15,007 bases of DNA, taken from the NCBI GenBank assembly GCA_900552525.1, contig UNSK01000043.1, positions 1-15,007 on the forward strand, in the 5' to 3' direction. Shown here one piece after another: positions 1 through 7,190 of this stretch (position 1 is the first letter of the stretch; the number at the start of each line of letters is the position of its first letter). A model generated the notes under the pieces. That model made no database searches and had not been told where the DNA came from. It saw only the letters and a program-made list of their open reading frames with translations. Position numbers and translations under genes: made by a program. This DNA comes from Candidatus Gastranaerophilales bacterium. GTDB taxonomy: Bacteria; Cyanobacteriota; Vampirovibrionia; Gastranaerophilales; Gastranaerophilaceae.

Positions 1-2
1 TA

Positions 3-149
3 AATAGTGAAAAATTAAAAACCCTTATAAAACTATTGGTCACAACGATAAATAAAATATATAAGCCATTTGTAAAAATACTAACAGATTTTCAAGAGCA
101 TGAAAAGCTTTTAATATCAAGATTTTTTAGTGTGATAATACCTAATTAG
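3..149 (+). CDS. 3' end of a hypothetical gene (partial at left edge)
   Basis: A frame is open from base 3 to a TAG at 147-149 and encodes the last 48 residues of a protein whose start lies outside the window. The peptide is rich in Lys, Leu and Ile (for example TLIKLLVTTINKIYKPFVK) and could be an amphipathic helical C-terminus. No family is recognised. The stop overlaps an AT-rich inverted repeat (AATTAGAT at 144-151, ATCTAATT at 171-178), which might help end transcription. A short open frame in AT-rich DNA can occur by chance, so the call is tentative. Confidence 0.4.
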   Translation, partial: NSEKLKTLIKLLVTTINKIYKPFVKILTDFQEHEKLLISRFFSVIIPN

Positions 150-185
150 ATCTGATAATATATTATTTTTATCTAATTGTCAACT

Positions 186-231
186 AAAATATTTATAAAA
201 GCAGGTGTTCAGTATTGCTGAACACCTGCTT
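186..231 (-). terminator. Rho-independent terminator closing the minus-strand block
   Basis: GCAGGTGTTCAG (201-212) and CTGAACACCTGC (218-229) form a perfect 12-bp stem around a 5-nt loop; two flanking A-T pairs extend it. Read on the minus strand, the stem is followed by a U-rich run (complement of 186-200). It lies 13 bases past the second in-frame stop of the broken DUF5681 gene, so it probably ended the methyltransferase-DUF5681 transcript. Confidence 0.85.
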
Positions 232-243
232 AGCCGGATTACC

Positions 244-702
244 CTATTCCTCAAGCGTCATTAACTCCCTATACAACTTATCCATTTCCTCAAACAAGAG
301 ATTCTTAAGCTCAGCCTGCCGTTCCGGTGATATGGCGGGTTCTTCTTGTATCGCTCGCTTGACTATCATTTCTTTATACTCCAAAACATTAGTTTTAAAC
401 ATTTGCTCTGAAACAATCTTTCTGGAATAGCCTTTTTCATTTTTGATAGCATCGTTAACGATGGCTTTTCCAAGAAGCTAGTATTTTGACATTTTAACAG
501 CTTTGCCAGGTTCATTTATTGTAATTGAATCAGCCAACTCAAGTATTATAGCTTCGTGTAAAGACTTAGGAATAGGCTTTTTCTTGCGACCAGCTGGATT
601 CCCGGACTGTCCTTTCTTAAATCTGGTATCTTTAGGCGGGGTTTTATAACCCGCCTTAGCCTCGTTATATTTTTCTACTATTTCACTAATCTTCTGAACC
701 AT
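244..702 (-). pseudogene. DUF5681-domain protein, interrupted by an in-frame TAG
   Basis: The N-terminal part carries the DUF5681 signature TRFKKGQSGNPAGRKKKP, a short basic domain common in prophages and mobile elements next to ParB-methyltransferase genes; its molecular role is unknown. The chosen start is ATG at 700-702, with AAAGGGG upstream; a GTG at 703-705 is also possible. The frame stops at TAG (478-480) after KMSKY. It then continues without shift (LLGKAIVNDAIKNEKGYSRK) to a second TAG at 244-246, giving about 152 residues in all. A single substitution of a Gln or Glu codon explains the first TAG. The start overlaps the methyltransferase stop (686-688), as in a coupled pair. The 75-residue N-terminal piece could still be made. 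Amber readthrough is possible but less likely given the damage next door. Confidence 0.8.
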
Positions 703-2050
703 CACTATCCCCTTTGTTTTCTTTTTGGTAATTTTTGATTAATTTAGCGGTTTTACCGGTTTCCTTCTGCCAGCGCCAGATAATCACATCGCAATATCGC
801 GGCTCTAACTCAATAAGCCGAGCTCTGCGCTTACACCTCTCTGCTGCAATTAAGGTTGAACCGCTACCACCGAAACAATCGAGTACGATATCGTTTTTAG
901 AGGATGTATCTAGCAATAAATCGTGTATCAAAGCAACACTCTTAACTGTTGGATGTAGTTTTAGCAGCTCCAAAGATTCTGGGTTTGTAGCTCTTATTCC
1001 GGGATAATCAAGTACATTTGTCCTGTAACGCCCATATTTTCCGAGCTTAATGTTATTCTGATGCTTTCTTAAAAACCGGAATTAGTTCATGTTGTGAACG
1101 AAAAAGGGCGCCTTGACCACCAACACCTTTGTTCCAAAACGGGATATTCATTAGTTCCGGATACACTTTCTTACCTTCTGAAAGTAATGTATTAATTCCA
1201 GGCCAGTCAATGAAATAATAGGCTAGACACCCCGGAGCAGAGAATTTTTCAAGGTTTTTCATTGCTGTATTAAGAAAATCTGCAAACTGTTCGTTGCTCA
1301 TTTCACCGGAAGCCATTGCAAATTTTTTGTGGTTAGTTTTGCAAACAAAGCCCTTAATCTTACAATTATACGGCGGATCTGTAACAACAATATGTGCGGT
1401 TTCGCCTTGCATCACGATTAGGTATGATTTCTCACACAAAGAATCTCCACAGTACAGAAAATGATCTCCGAGACGGTATAAATCTCCGAGCTTAACAATT
1501 GACGGAATGTTCGCTTCTAACCAGGATTCATCCTCTTTATTTTTTTCGTGAGTCGAACTTTCATCGTTTTCAAAATGCAAGTACTTGTCGTAATCAATTG
1601 TATCAAATCCTATTTCTTCAAGCTCATAATTAAGTTCTAAAAGCTTGTCAATTTTAGACTTTACAACCGGATAATCCTATTCTGAATCTTCTGCCAGCCT
1701 GTTAGTAATCTGATTGCATTGGCTTCGGTTTCGGATATGTTTCGAAGAATAATTACCGGAATTTGAGTCATTCCCAGCTCTTTAGCTGCAAGGATTCTCA
1801 GATAACCGGAGATTAAGCAATTCCGTTCGTCAATGATAATCGGAATTGAAAACCCAAACTTTAAAATTGCCTGAATAAGCTTGTTCAACTGATTTTTAGA
1901 ATGTTTTTCGCTCAGATTATTCGGGATAATAATCTCCGAAAGATTAATCATTGCGAAATTTGATCTTCCGTTTTCAGTAAAGTGCCGCAGAATTTCTGCC
2001 ATTTTTGTTCCCATCTCGGGAATCTGTACGTGTTTTTCTAATTTGAACAT
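686..2050 (-). pseudogene. ParB-like nuclease domain / adenine DNA methyltransferase fusion, decayed
   Basis: When intact this would be a roughly 450-residue orphan methyltransferase of mobile elements: an N-terminal ParB/sulfiredoxin-like domain followed by a beta-class N6-adenine (or N4-cytosine) methyltransferase. The start ATG is at 2048-2050 after AAGGAG. The ParB part is at 2050-1706 (INLSEIIIPNN, ISGYLRILAAKELG). The catalytic motif DPPYN and the conserved FAMASGEMS and SQHELIPVFKK stretches fall in 1679-1064. The AdoMet motif FGGSGSTLIAAER and the ARLIELEPRYCDV stretch fall in 1060-689. DPPY preceding FGGSGS gives the beta order. Lesions: a shift near 1705; TAG at 1677-1679 where the family has Trp (AEDSE-stop-DYPVV); a second shift near 1063, after which QNNIKLGKYGRYRTNVLDY continues in another frame. 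No single ORF spans the catalytic motifs, so enzyme activity is not expected. Confidence 0.88.
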
Positions 2051-2071
2051 CGTTGTTCTCCTTAATTAATC

Positions 2072-2095
2072 TACGAAGGCGAAAGTCCCTTCGTA
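2072..2095. repeat. Short hairpin in the leader of the ParB-methyltransferase gene
   Basis: TACGAAGG (2072-2079) and CCTTCGTA (2088-2095) are perfect inverted arms around an 8-nt loop, about 20 bases upstream of the minus-strand start codon at 2050. There is no U-run, so it is not a typical terminator. It could be a protein-binding site or a leader hairpin. Confidence 0.45.
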
Positions 2096-2166
2096 ATAAT
2101 TTAAAGGAGACTTAAAATCCTAAAATCCGACTATTACTAAGGTTTAGAAGGTGTACTACTACTATG

Positions 2167-2197
2167 CTTATCCGCTTTTACTATAAAAACGGATAAG
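2167..2197. promoter_or_regulatory. 31-bp near-perfect palindrome between divergent genes
   Basis: CTTATCCG (2167-2174) and CGGATAAG (2190-2197) are perfect outer arms. Inside them TTTTA (2176-2180) and TAAAA (2184-2188) continue the symmetry around cta, with a single mismatched pair between the blocks. It lies 35 bases before the GTG start at 2233 and faces the divergent ParB-methyltransferase gene. That position suits an operator for a dimeric regulator. A transcript hairpin without a clear U-tract is the alternative. Confidence 0.5.
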
Positions 2198-2232
2198 TTG
2201 TGGTAAATAAATACTACAAGGAGTGATGACAA

Positions 2233-2613
2233 GTGAAAAACATTGATAATGACTGTCCAATATGCGGCAAGAATAATGCGGTAATTTCTAACGGGAAAAA
2301 TAAACGTTGTAATCGCTATTTTAAACCTGGCGCTGAAAGAATAGGTTATCCAAAAGAGTTTAAATTAGTATTACACAGTATTTTAGCGTTATTTAACGCT
2401 ACAAAATTAAAAATTAGAAAGCTATCTCTCAAAGATTTTAAAAATAAGATTGTGCAGAAACGGTTTCCAACAATTTGTAATCCTCAAATAGAATACAAAG
2501 TTTTTAAACATTTGTCAGAATCTACAACCGAATCAAGGATGGATATAAATGCAGATATTAAAGATGTAGTAATATTAGCTCAAAATGGCAATTCGTTTTT
2601 TTGTTGTAAATAA
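2233..2613 (+). CDS. Small protein with CxxC zinc-knuckle-like N-terminus, unknown function
   Basis: A 126-residue ORF starts at GTG (2233) with AAGGAG at 2218-2223, nine bases upstream. The N-terminus has CPICG (Cys8, Cys11) and a later Cys in KRCNRYF, the kind of zinc ribbon seen at the start of transposase-associated and regulatory proteins. A second clean CxxC pair is missing; only one Cys is visible there, so the knuckle may be damaged. The remainder is basic and helical (LKIRKLSLKDFKNKIVQKRF) and ends in FFCCK. It is the only plus-strand gene in this decayed block and is divergent from the ParB-methyltransferase gene. No family is recognised. It may be intact or an eroded fragment. Confidence 0.5.
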   Translation: MKNIDNDCPICGKNNAVISNGKNKRCNRYFKPGAERIGYPKEFKLVLHSILALFNATKLKIRKLSLKDFKNKIVQKRFPTICNPQIEYKVFKHLSESTTESRMDINADIKDVVILAQNGNSFFCCK

Positions 2614-2660
2614 GTTGACAAAAGGTAAAAAGATTACTTTTAATGATTGCATAGTACAAG

Positions 2661-3109
2661 TTATTTAATGTACTGTATCCCGATATAATAAATCTTTTTA
2701 TCCCGATTGCTGCACATTGCATAGTCTTGATAAATACGGTTCGGATTCTTAAAAGTGTAGAGCAAAACATCGACTTCGTCTGTAATCTGGTTAGTTATTT
2801 TAGCTCCGAATGAACTTTTGTCTTTAGCTGTATCCCGCTATCACTAAATAAATGTGCTTCGTACCAGGCGTAGTAATTCTGCATTATTACCTGCTTAACG
2901 TTATTGTCAAAACAATTGTCCGCAATGTGCCTGCCAATTCTGCTGTCTAGGGATTCTCTGATTTCTTCTGCTTCTTTGCCGGATAAAAGCGAGAGTGTTT
3001 CAAATGCAAGATTCCACCTCTTCTGAGTTTCCTCTTCTTCATAATCCAACCTGGTTGTTTCCCAGAACCCTTGTTCCTGATTGTGTGACTCTAAAACTTC
3101 TGTTTCCAT
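2661..3109 (-). pseudogene. Unknown 104-codon gene with a probable 3' frameshift
   Basis: The ORF starts at ATG (3107-3109) after AAAGG and runs to a TAA at 2795-2797, giving an acidic, helical 104-residue protein (EEEETQKRWNLAFETLSLLSG). No family is recognised. Just before that stop a different frame opens and reads AKITNQITDEVDVLLYTFKN, then NPNRIYQDYAMCSNRDKKIY and so on to TAA at 2661-2663. This looks like genuine protein sequence. A one-base deletion near 2803 would explain the split, giving an original product of about 149 residues. The alternative is that 2795-3109 is complete and the downstream frame is chance, but the neighbours carry the same kind of lesion. Confidence 0.6.
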
Positions 3110-3185
3110 ATCGCCGACCTTTCTGTTCTACTAACATTAATCGAGTGGAAAGCAAAAGTTATCAAGGATTTGCAGGATTATTGTA

Positions 3186-3533
3186 TCATTTGGACATAAT
3201 CTTATTTAAATATTTTTTTATATCAAAATTTTGAAGTTTAGTATTTTCTTTAGCATAAAGAGGGTGTTGTGGATGGTTAAATTTACTCTTGTCAATTCTT
3301 TTCCATACGGTATTTGCAGGAAAACAAGTGTATATTTCTTCTAAGTTCTTGATTAGGTACTTTTTCCTTTCAATACCTGCACCCCAAGCACAAAGAACTG
3401 TCGGATTATCAATATGCTTAATGATAGCTTTAATAGTTTCTAAATTCTTTTGTAAAACCTCTTCATCAAACTTTGTTGGTAGTTTTTCGGGATCTTTATT
3501 TATATATGGATAAAGATTAAATATAATTATGCA
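3186..3533 (-). pseudogene. 3' fragment of a DUF1643 family gene
   Basis: The minus strand is open from 3533 to TGA at 3186-3188 and has no usable start codon. It encodes NLYPYINKDPEKLP, then LCAWGAG, and near the end FNHPQHPLYA. These are hallmarks of the C-terminal two-thirds of DUF1643 proteins, an uncharacterised family of about 150-200 residues: an NLYPyrat-like strand, a WG motif and a terminal HPLY. The N-terminal part is absent. Immediately upstream, in a different frame, lies the 3' part of the broken ATPase gene. The two appear joined by a deletion that removed the ATPase end and the DUF1643 start. Confidence 0.75.
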
Positions 3534-4385
3534 TTATAAGTGAGAGAAGTTGTTGTTTTTATGCCATAAAATTCATTTGAGTTTACTAATATATAAAAAT
3601 ATCCCCCTTTGATCCTCTGTAATGGAGTTTTTATTGTAACAATTTTCCCAGTAATTTTATTCTCTTTTAGAAAAGAATCTTCGTTACAATGTTCATTGCT
3701 AAAAATCCATTCGAATTGCGAATTTATATACTCCCATTTTGTATCATTTGTAATCGTTACTGTTTCATTAGATTCGTTAGAAATATTTATAACAAAATCT
3801 GAAACATCAAAGGCAAATCTTTTGGCAATACTTGCTTTTAAATCAAAAATATCTATGGGATTTTTTCGTTTATTCCACTAAGAACAATTTTAGTTCCTGA
3901 TTCACAAGTAACATCTTCATTATATTTTATAATTTGTGGCTTATACGTTCCGTTATTTTTTTCGTCTAGTATATCATTTAAATCCATTGCAAAAATGTTT
4001 TCTTTTCCATCTTTTACAGTTTGAATTTCTATATGCGTAGCAATACCAAACGTTGCCAACTTCCCTAAGCCTTTTCTGCCAGTAACTTTCCTCCCCTTAT
4101 TTGTTAAACCATTATTTCCTGAATTATTTTTTCTTCTATTTCTGCCAATAACTAAAAATGAATTATTAATTTCACTAAAAGACATTCCACAACCATCGTC
4201 TGTGATAATTATTTGCTTATTATTTTCATTTTCATTTAATTGAATATTAACAAAGGTTGCATCTGCATCATAAGCGTTAGAAATCATTTCTGCAAGAACT
4301 GGTGGCAATGTTTTTACATTTGGATGCCTAAGTGTTCAATAGTTCTTAAATCAAATGTTAAAGTTAATTCTGTTGGTTCACACAT
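3527..4385 (-). pseudogene. GHKL (Hsp90-fold) ATPase gene, frameshifted and 3'-truncated
   Basis: An ATP-binding protein of the histidine-kinase/Hsp90/MutL fold. The start ATG (4383-4385) follows AGGAG and encodes MCEPTELTLTFDLRTIEHLG, then IQM and a TAA. After a shift near 4317 the frame resumes with the N-box (PPVLAEMISNAYDADA), G1 (DDGCGM) and G2 (GRKGLGKLATFG). A second shift near 3857 splits GINEKIP from IDIFDLKASIAKRFAFDVSD, the usual continuation after the ATP-lid region. The last frame ends at TAA 3527-3529, where DUF1643 sequence begins, so the C-terminal half is lost. Relatives occur in defence and stress loci, but no specific system can be named. The G1 and G2 motifs survive in one piece; a working protein is unlikely. 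Confidence 0.85.
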
Positions 4386-4409
4386 ATCCTACTCCTAGTT
4401 AGTGACTAT

Positions 4410-4440
4410 ATTATAGCAAAAATAAAATATTTTTTGTCAA
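4410..4440 (-). promoter_or_regulatory. Promoter of the ATPase gene
   Basis: On the minus strand TTGACA (4440-4435) and TATAAT (4415-4410) are separated by 19 bases. The -10 is preceded by TGC, making an extended -10 that can offset the long spacer. It sits 25 bases before the ATG at 4385. Confidence 0.6.
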
Positions 4441-4530
4441 ATAATTCCCAGTCCCCACGTAGTCCCCAAGAGGGATATGGGATGTATATTCCCGTAAATA
4501 TCAAGGTGTCCAAAACGCACTAAAAAAGAG
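4441..4530. repeat. Junction repeat, copy 1: right-end arm of element A
   Basis: This stretch matches 13243-13330 over most of its length and in the same orientation. The identical start is cccagtccccacgtagtcc, followed by a shared ATGGGATGTATATT and ACTAAAAAAG. AGTCCCC boxes at 4450-4456 and 4461-4467 are 11 bp apart, one helical turn, as expected for integrase arm-type sites. It belongs to the end of the element lying to its left. Confidence 0.75.
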
Positions 4531-4546
4531 CCTTTTCAGGCTCTTT
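4522..4546 (-). terminator. Terminator of the tRNA 3' fragment, copy 1
   Basis: AAAGAGCC (4525-4532) and GGCTCTTT (4539-4546) form an 8-bp stem with a 6-nt loop. On the minus strand it is followed by six U residues (complement of 4522-4527) and lies directly after the tRNA 3' end at 4553. That is the arrangement of a tRNA gene's own terminator, carried along when the element took over the tRNA end. Confidence 0.75.
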
Positions 4547-4552
4547 CAAAAT

Positions 4553-4575
4553 GGAGGAGGTGGTGGGATTCGAAC
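4553..4575 (-). repeat. att core, copy 1: tRNA 3'-end fragment
   Basis: Read on the minus strand this gives a T-loop GTTCGAATCCC followed by an acceptor strand CACCTCCTCCA, the last 25 or so bases of a tRNA. The rest of the tRNA is absent: the bases at 4580-4630 do not form anticodon or D arms. It matches 13358-13377 except for a 3-bp insertion. A tRNA 3' end is the classic attachment site of tyrosine integrases, one of which is encoded at 9648. The tRNA identity cannot be set; a U before CCA is seen in Gly and Cys tRNAs among others. Confidence 0.72.
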
Positions 4576-4673
4576 CCATTTCTATAATTTTCGTAACCTG
4601 TTGTAAATTGCCAAAAATCTTGTTCTTGTTGACATTTAGATACAATTTAATACTGTAACTTGACGAAAACTAT

Positions 4674-4710
4674 AGTCCCCTTTTGTAAAATTAGTCCCCA
4701 ACCAGTCCCC
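4674..4710. repeat. AGTCCCC arm-type boxes, left end of element B
   Basis: AGTCCCC occurs at 4674-4680, 4693-4699 and 4704-4710, with start-to-start spacings of 19 and 11. The same spacings recur at the next junction (13476, 13495, 13506), where the sequence is GGGGGCT/AGCCCCC instead. Together with the boxes on the other side of the core they look like binding sites for the N-terminal arm-binding domain of the integrase. Confidence 0.65.
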
Positions 4711-4759
4711 CAATAATTAATTTTTAGTTAAAAGATGAAGATTTAGAATAAAAATTTTA

Positions 4760-4765
4760 TATAAT
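4760..4765 (+). promoter_or_regulatory. Probable -10 box before the 164-aa gene
   Basis: A consensus TATAAT lies 27 bases before the ATG at 4793. No convincing -35 is seen at 16-18 bases upstream, so this is only a partial promoter call. Confidence 0.4.
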
Positions 4766-4792
4766 TAAAAATATACCGTAAATAAAGGACTT

Positions 4793-5287
4793 ATGAAAAT
4801 GAAAAAATTTGAAATTATAGATAGTAATGATAATTATACAACATGGACAAATGGATTATCTTCTGAAAAACAAAAGGAATTGTATGAACAAGACATATTA
4901 ATTATTCCAGAAAACGGCGAAAAAGTAAGTCAATATCATGACGACGTGATTGATTTTCTTAATTATGTTGATGAACAGGATGTGCAACTAGATTATGGTT
5001 GTTGTTCCGAAAATGAAGAATATGTAAGTTTAAATGATGCTGATATATGGCTAGGAGCATTTGCCACAACACTTGTGCAAAATCCTATATTTATAAATAT
5101 TTTATCAAATTATTTATATGACTGCTTCCTTAGATTTGGAAGAAACCCAAATGTTAAACTATCCCTAAATGTTGTTGAATCTAAAGATAAACAATCTAAA
5201 ACATTAAAATTCGAGGGTGATGCAAAAACTTTTCGAGAAATTGCTCCTGAAATAGTTAAAGGATTCAATGATGCATTTAAAAAATGA
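4793..5287 (+). CDS. Unknown 164-aa acidic protein, first gene of a two-gene cargo unit
   Basis: No family is recognised. The start is ATG 4793 (AAAGG four bases upstream) or ATG 4799, which gives wider spacing; both are in frame. The protein is acidic and soluble, with no signal or membrane segment. An N-terminal acidic region (FLNYVDEQDVQLDYGCCSENEE) is followed by a helical stretch (NPIFINILSNYLYDCFLRF). The C-terminus has strand-helix sequence of the form VKLSLNVVESKDKQSKTLKF then GDAKTFREIAPEIVKGFNDA. It overlaps the SEC-C gene by about 20 bases, implying translational coupling and a shared role. It is the first gene inside the left end of element B, a usual place for cargo. Confidence 0.8.
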   Translation: MKMKKFEIIDSNDNYTTWTNGLSSEKQKELYEQDILIIPENGEKVSQYHDDVIDFLNYVDEQDVQLDYGCCSENEEYVSLNDADIWLGAFATTLVQNPIFINILSNYLYDCFLRFGRNPNVKLSLNVVESKDKQSKTLKFEGDAKTFREIAPEIVKGFNDAFKK

Positions 5288-6191
5288 ATTTGAAAGAATT
5301 GTTAATTATGCTACATCTTTTGGAACAAAAAGTTATTCATATAAGAAACAAAATAAATACTTGAAGCAATGTACTTCATTGAAAGAATTTGCCATAAAAA
5401 GAGGACTTGCCGACGCTGCGAATAGTTTTTTGTTACTGGAAAGTATATTAATAGTACACAAAAAATATCTTAAATATTATAAGTTAATTAAAAAAAATAA
5501 ACATGAAGATGCTTGGCAGTTAATAATTGATGTTGAATATTTATTAAATAGAATTAAGCCTTATATTTATGATGACTTTGCAAAATTTAAACTCGACATT
5601 ATAGAGGATAAAAATACAAAAATTCAAACATTGTACCCATACAAGTATTTTATGAGTACAGGCTTTACTTTTAAAAACTATAGATGTTCAATATGTGGTG
5701 AAATTGTTTCTATACACAACCGCTGTAAACATAAAAAAGGACACATATATAATGGCAGATGGTGTTATTGGATATGCGAAGATATCATTGATTTTAACCA
5801 TGTTGCTGTTGTAGAAAATCCAAAAGATAAACATTGTATTTTCACTAAATGTGGTGGGCATAGATTTGATTTTTCATTAGTTGATGAACTAGTAGTTCCT
5901 TTGAAAAAGCCATATCTCAAATGGGATTTAAGATGGACTAAAATTCGCCATCCACATGAACATTATGAAAATTTAAAAGAAACTGATAGTTGTCCATGTG
6001 AATCTGGGCTATTATACAAAGATTGTTGCATGAAAGAAGCTGGTATATTACGCCCACATGTTGAGATTGATTTTGGACAAGGATATCAAAGTGAACCTAG
6101 TATAACAAAATATTTTTCGCCACCCAAAAGACAACCACTACAAGGTCAAGAAAACACCATGGAAGGCATAATCATGAAAGCAAGTTCTTAA
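5271..6191 (+). CDS. SEC-C motif zinc protein of unknown function
   Basis: A 306-residue protein (ATG 5271 favoured, seven bases after AAAGGA; ATG 5268 adds one Met). The N-terminal 120 residues are helical and basic. A zinc-ribbon-like patch follows near residues 139-160 (CSICG, then HNRCKH), with further Cys and His to about 200. Near residues 241-253 is the SEC-C motif CPCESGLLYKDCC, the zinc-binding tail motif first seen in SecA and now known in many mobile and defence-associated proteins. SEC-C usually mediates protein or ribosome contact, so it does not by itself give an enzyme activity. The gene overlaps the 164-aa gene upstream and converges on the primase gene, with the two stops overlapping by four bases. 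It is not SecA: no helicase motifs are present. Confidence 0.85.
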   Translation: MHLKNEFERIVNYATSFGTKSYSYKKQNKYLKQCTSLKEFAIKRGLADAANSFLLLESILIVHKKYLKYYKLIKKNKHEDAWQLIIDVEYLLNRIKPYIYDDFAKFKLDIIEDKNTKIQTLYPYKYFMSTGFTFKNYRCSICGEIVSIHNRCKHKKGHIYNGRWCYWICEDIIDFNHVAVVENPKDKHCIFTKCGGHRFDFSLVDELVVPLKKPYLKWDLRWTKIRHPHEHYENLKETDSCPCESGLLYKDCCMKEAGILRPHVEIDFGQGYQSEPSITKYFSPPKRQPLQGQENTMEGIIMKASS

Positions 6192-7072
6192 TTAAGCCCT
6201 TTTATACACCTCAAATAATGCTCGTTGAAATCTTTGCAGCCACAAGTTAGGCGGATGTTTTCAAACGGATATTTGGCACAGATTTTGTCTGCGATTGGTC
6301 TTGAAACTTCATCATTATCTACAAAAAGATAGTGCTTTTTGTATTTTTCAAACTCTATTCGGTCAATATGTTTGGGCAGAGAATTTATTCCGTTTGTCGG
6401 CGTTACGATATGATATTTGCTAGATTGTCCGTGTTCATTCAGGTGTTGCCATAACGCATAGGCATCCAAAAATCCCTCTACTATACACAAAATTTCTGTA
6501 TCTTTCGTATAACGATTCACTGCAGAAAGATTATTGGGTGTACCTTTAGAGCGACACAAACCTTTCTTAGAAAAATCTTTCGGACGAAATTCATAACCCA
6601 ATATCTCCATACCGTCACCCGTTCTATAGCCATAATTAGGAAAAACCCACTTATTAAGATGAGGTTCAAACCCTATATTCATATTGTAAACAGTTTCTTT
6701 GTTAATTCCGCGCTTTTGATAGAGCAAGTTTAGCAACTCCTCATTTTCTAATAAATAGTCATTACAGGTATCAAAACCTAGCATATACCCGATTTGTTCT
6801 TCATAGGATAAAGAGTTTCTATCATCTTGATATTCATATTGCGTTGGTTGGCTTAATCTTCTTAGCTTAGGGTTGCTCATAATTTTCTTGTAAATCATTT
6901 TTGAATGTTCAGGGTTTGCAAAACAATGTAATATCCCTTTGCGTTCATTGAATTTCAAATTATCTCTGCCAGTGTCCATACAGTAAGGACATTGGAAGAT
7001 AAATTCATCACCTTGCTTTTTATTGAAATATGGGGTCAAATAATGCAAAACTTGTCCTATATTTAATCTCAT
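6188..7072 (-). CDS. DnaG-type primase (CHC2 zinc finger and TOPRIM), replication of the element
   Basis: The 294-residue protein starts at ATG 7070-7072 after GGAGG. The N-terminal zinc site is QCPYC with Cys28 and Cys31, then LHCF with Cys50 and His56, a variant of the CHC2 finger. A TOPRIM domain follows: the glutamate motif IVEGFLDAYAL (Glu199, Asp203), the acidic pair LFVDND (Asp252, Asp254) and CKDFNEH near 279-285. The order matches short DnaG-like primases of phages and satellites, which lay RNA primers on the template. It is about half the size of host DnaG and lacks a helicase-binding C-terminus. It lies downstream of the P-loop replication gene on the same strand, 135 bases away, so the two probably form a replication module. 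Confidence 0.9.
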   Translation of the reverse strand: MRLNIGQVLHYLTPYFNKKQGDEFIFQCPYCMDTGRDNLKFNERKGILHCFANPEHSKMIYKKIMSNPKLRRLSQPTQYEYQDDRNSLSYEEQIGYMLGFDTCNDYLLENEELLNLLYQKRGINKETVYNMNIGFEPHLNKWVFPNYGYRTGDGMEILGYEFRPKDFSKKGLCRSKGTPNNLSAVNRYTKDTEILCIVEGFLDAYALWQHLNEHGQSSKYHIVTPTNGINSLPKHIDRIEFEKYKKHYLFVDNDEVSRPIADKICAKYPFENIRLTCGCKDFNEHYLRCIKGLN

Positions 7073-7160
7073 TTATATAAACCTCCGTTAGTGTTGTTAA
7101 ACTTGTTATTGTACGGTTGTAAAAAGGGTTCGACAATGACTGCCACCCGTAATCGCCGAA

Positions 7161-7190
7161 ACTATTGTCAAGAAAAACATTGACAATAGT
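7161..7190. repeat. 11-bp inverted repeat between the replication genes
   Basis: ACTATTGTCAA (7161-7171) and TTGACAATAGT (7180-7190) are perfect inverted arms with an 8-base spacer. It sits in the 135-bp gap between the P-loop gene stop and the primase start. Without a U-tract it is not a typical terminator. A replication origin or initiator-binding site is possible; an mRNA hairpin or regulator site is the alternative. Confidence 0.55.

Noticed and set aside
2233..2613. Transposase (IS1 InsA-like) zinc ribbon.
   Set aside because: Only the first CxxC is clear, there is no HTH typical of InsA, and no terminal inverted repeats were seen around it.
2615..2644. TTGACA with TTTAAT downstream as a plus-strand promoter.
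   Set aside because: No plus-strand gene follows; the region reads as the 3' part of a minus-strand pseudogene.
4553..4640. A complete tRNA gene on the minus strand.
   Set aside because: Only the T-loop and acceptor end are present; no D arm, anticodon arm or matching GGAGGTG acceptor strand is found in the next 80 bases. The same holds for 13358-13450.
4441..4710. A CRISPR-like repeat because of repeated AGTCCCC.
   Set aside because: The units are only 7 bases, unevenly spaced and placed around an att core; no spacers or cas genes are present.
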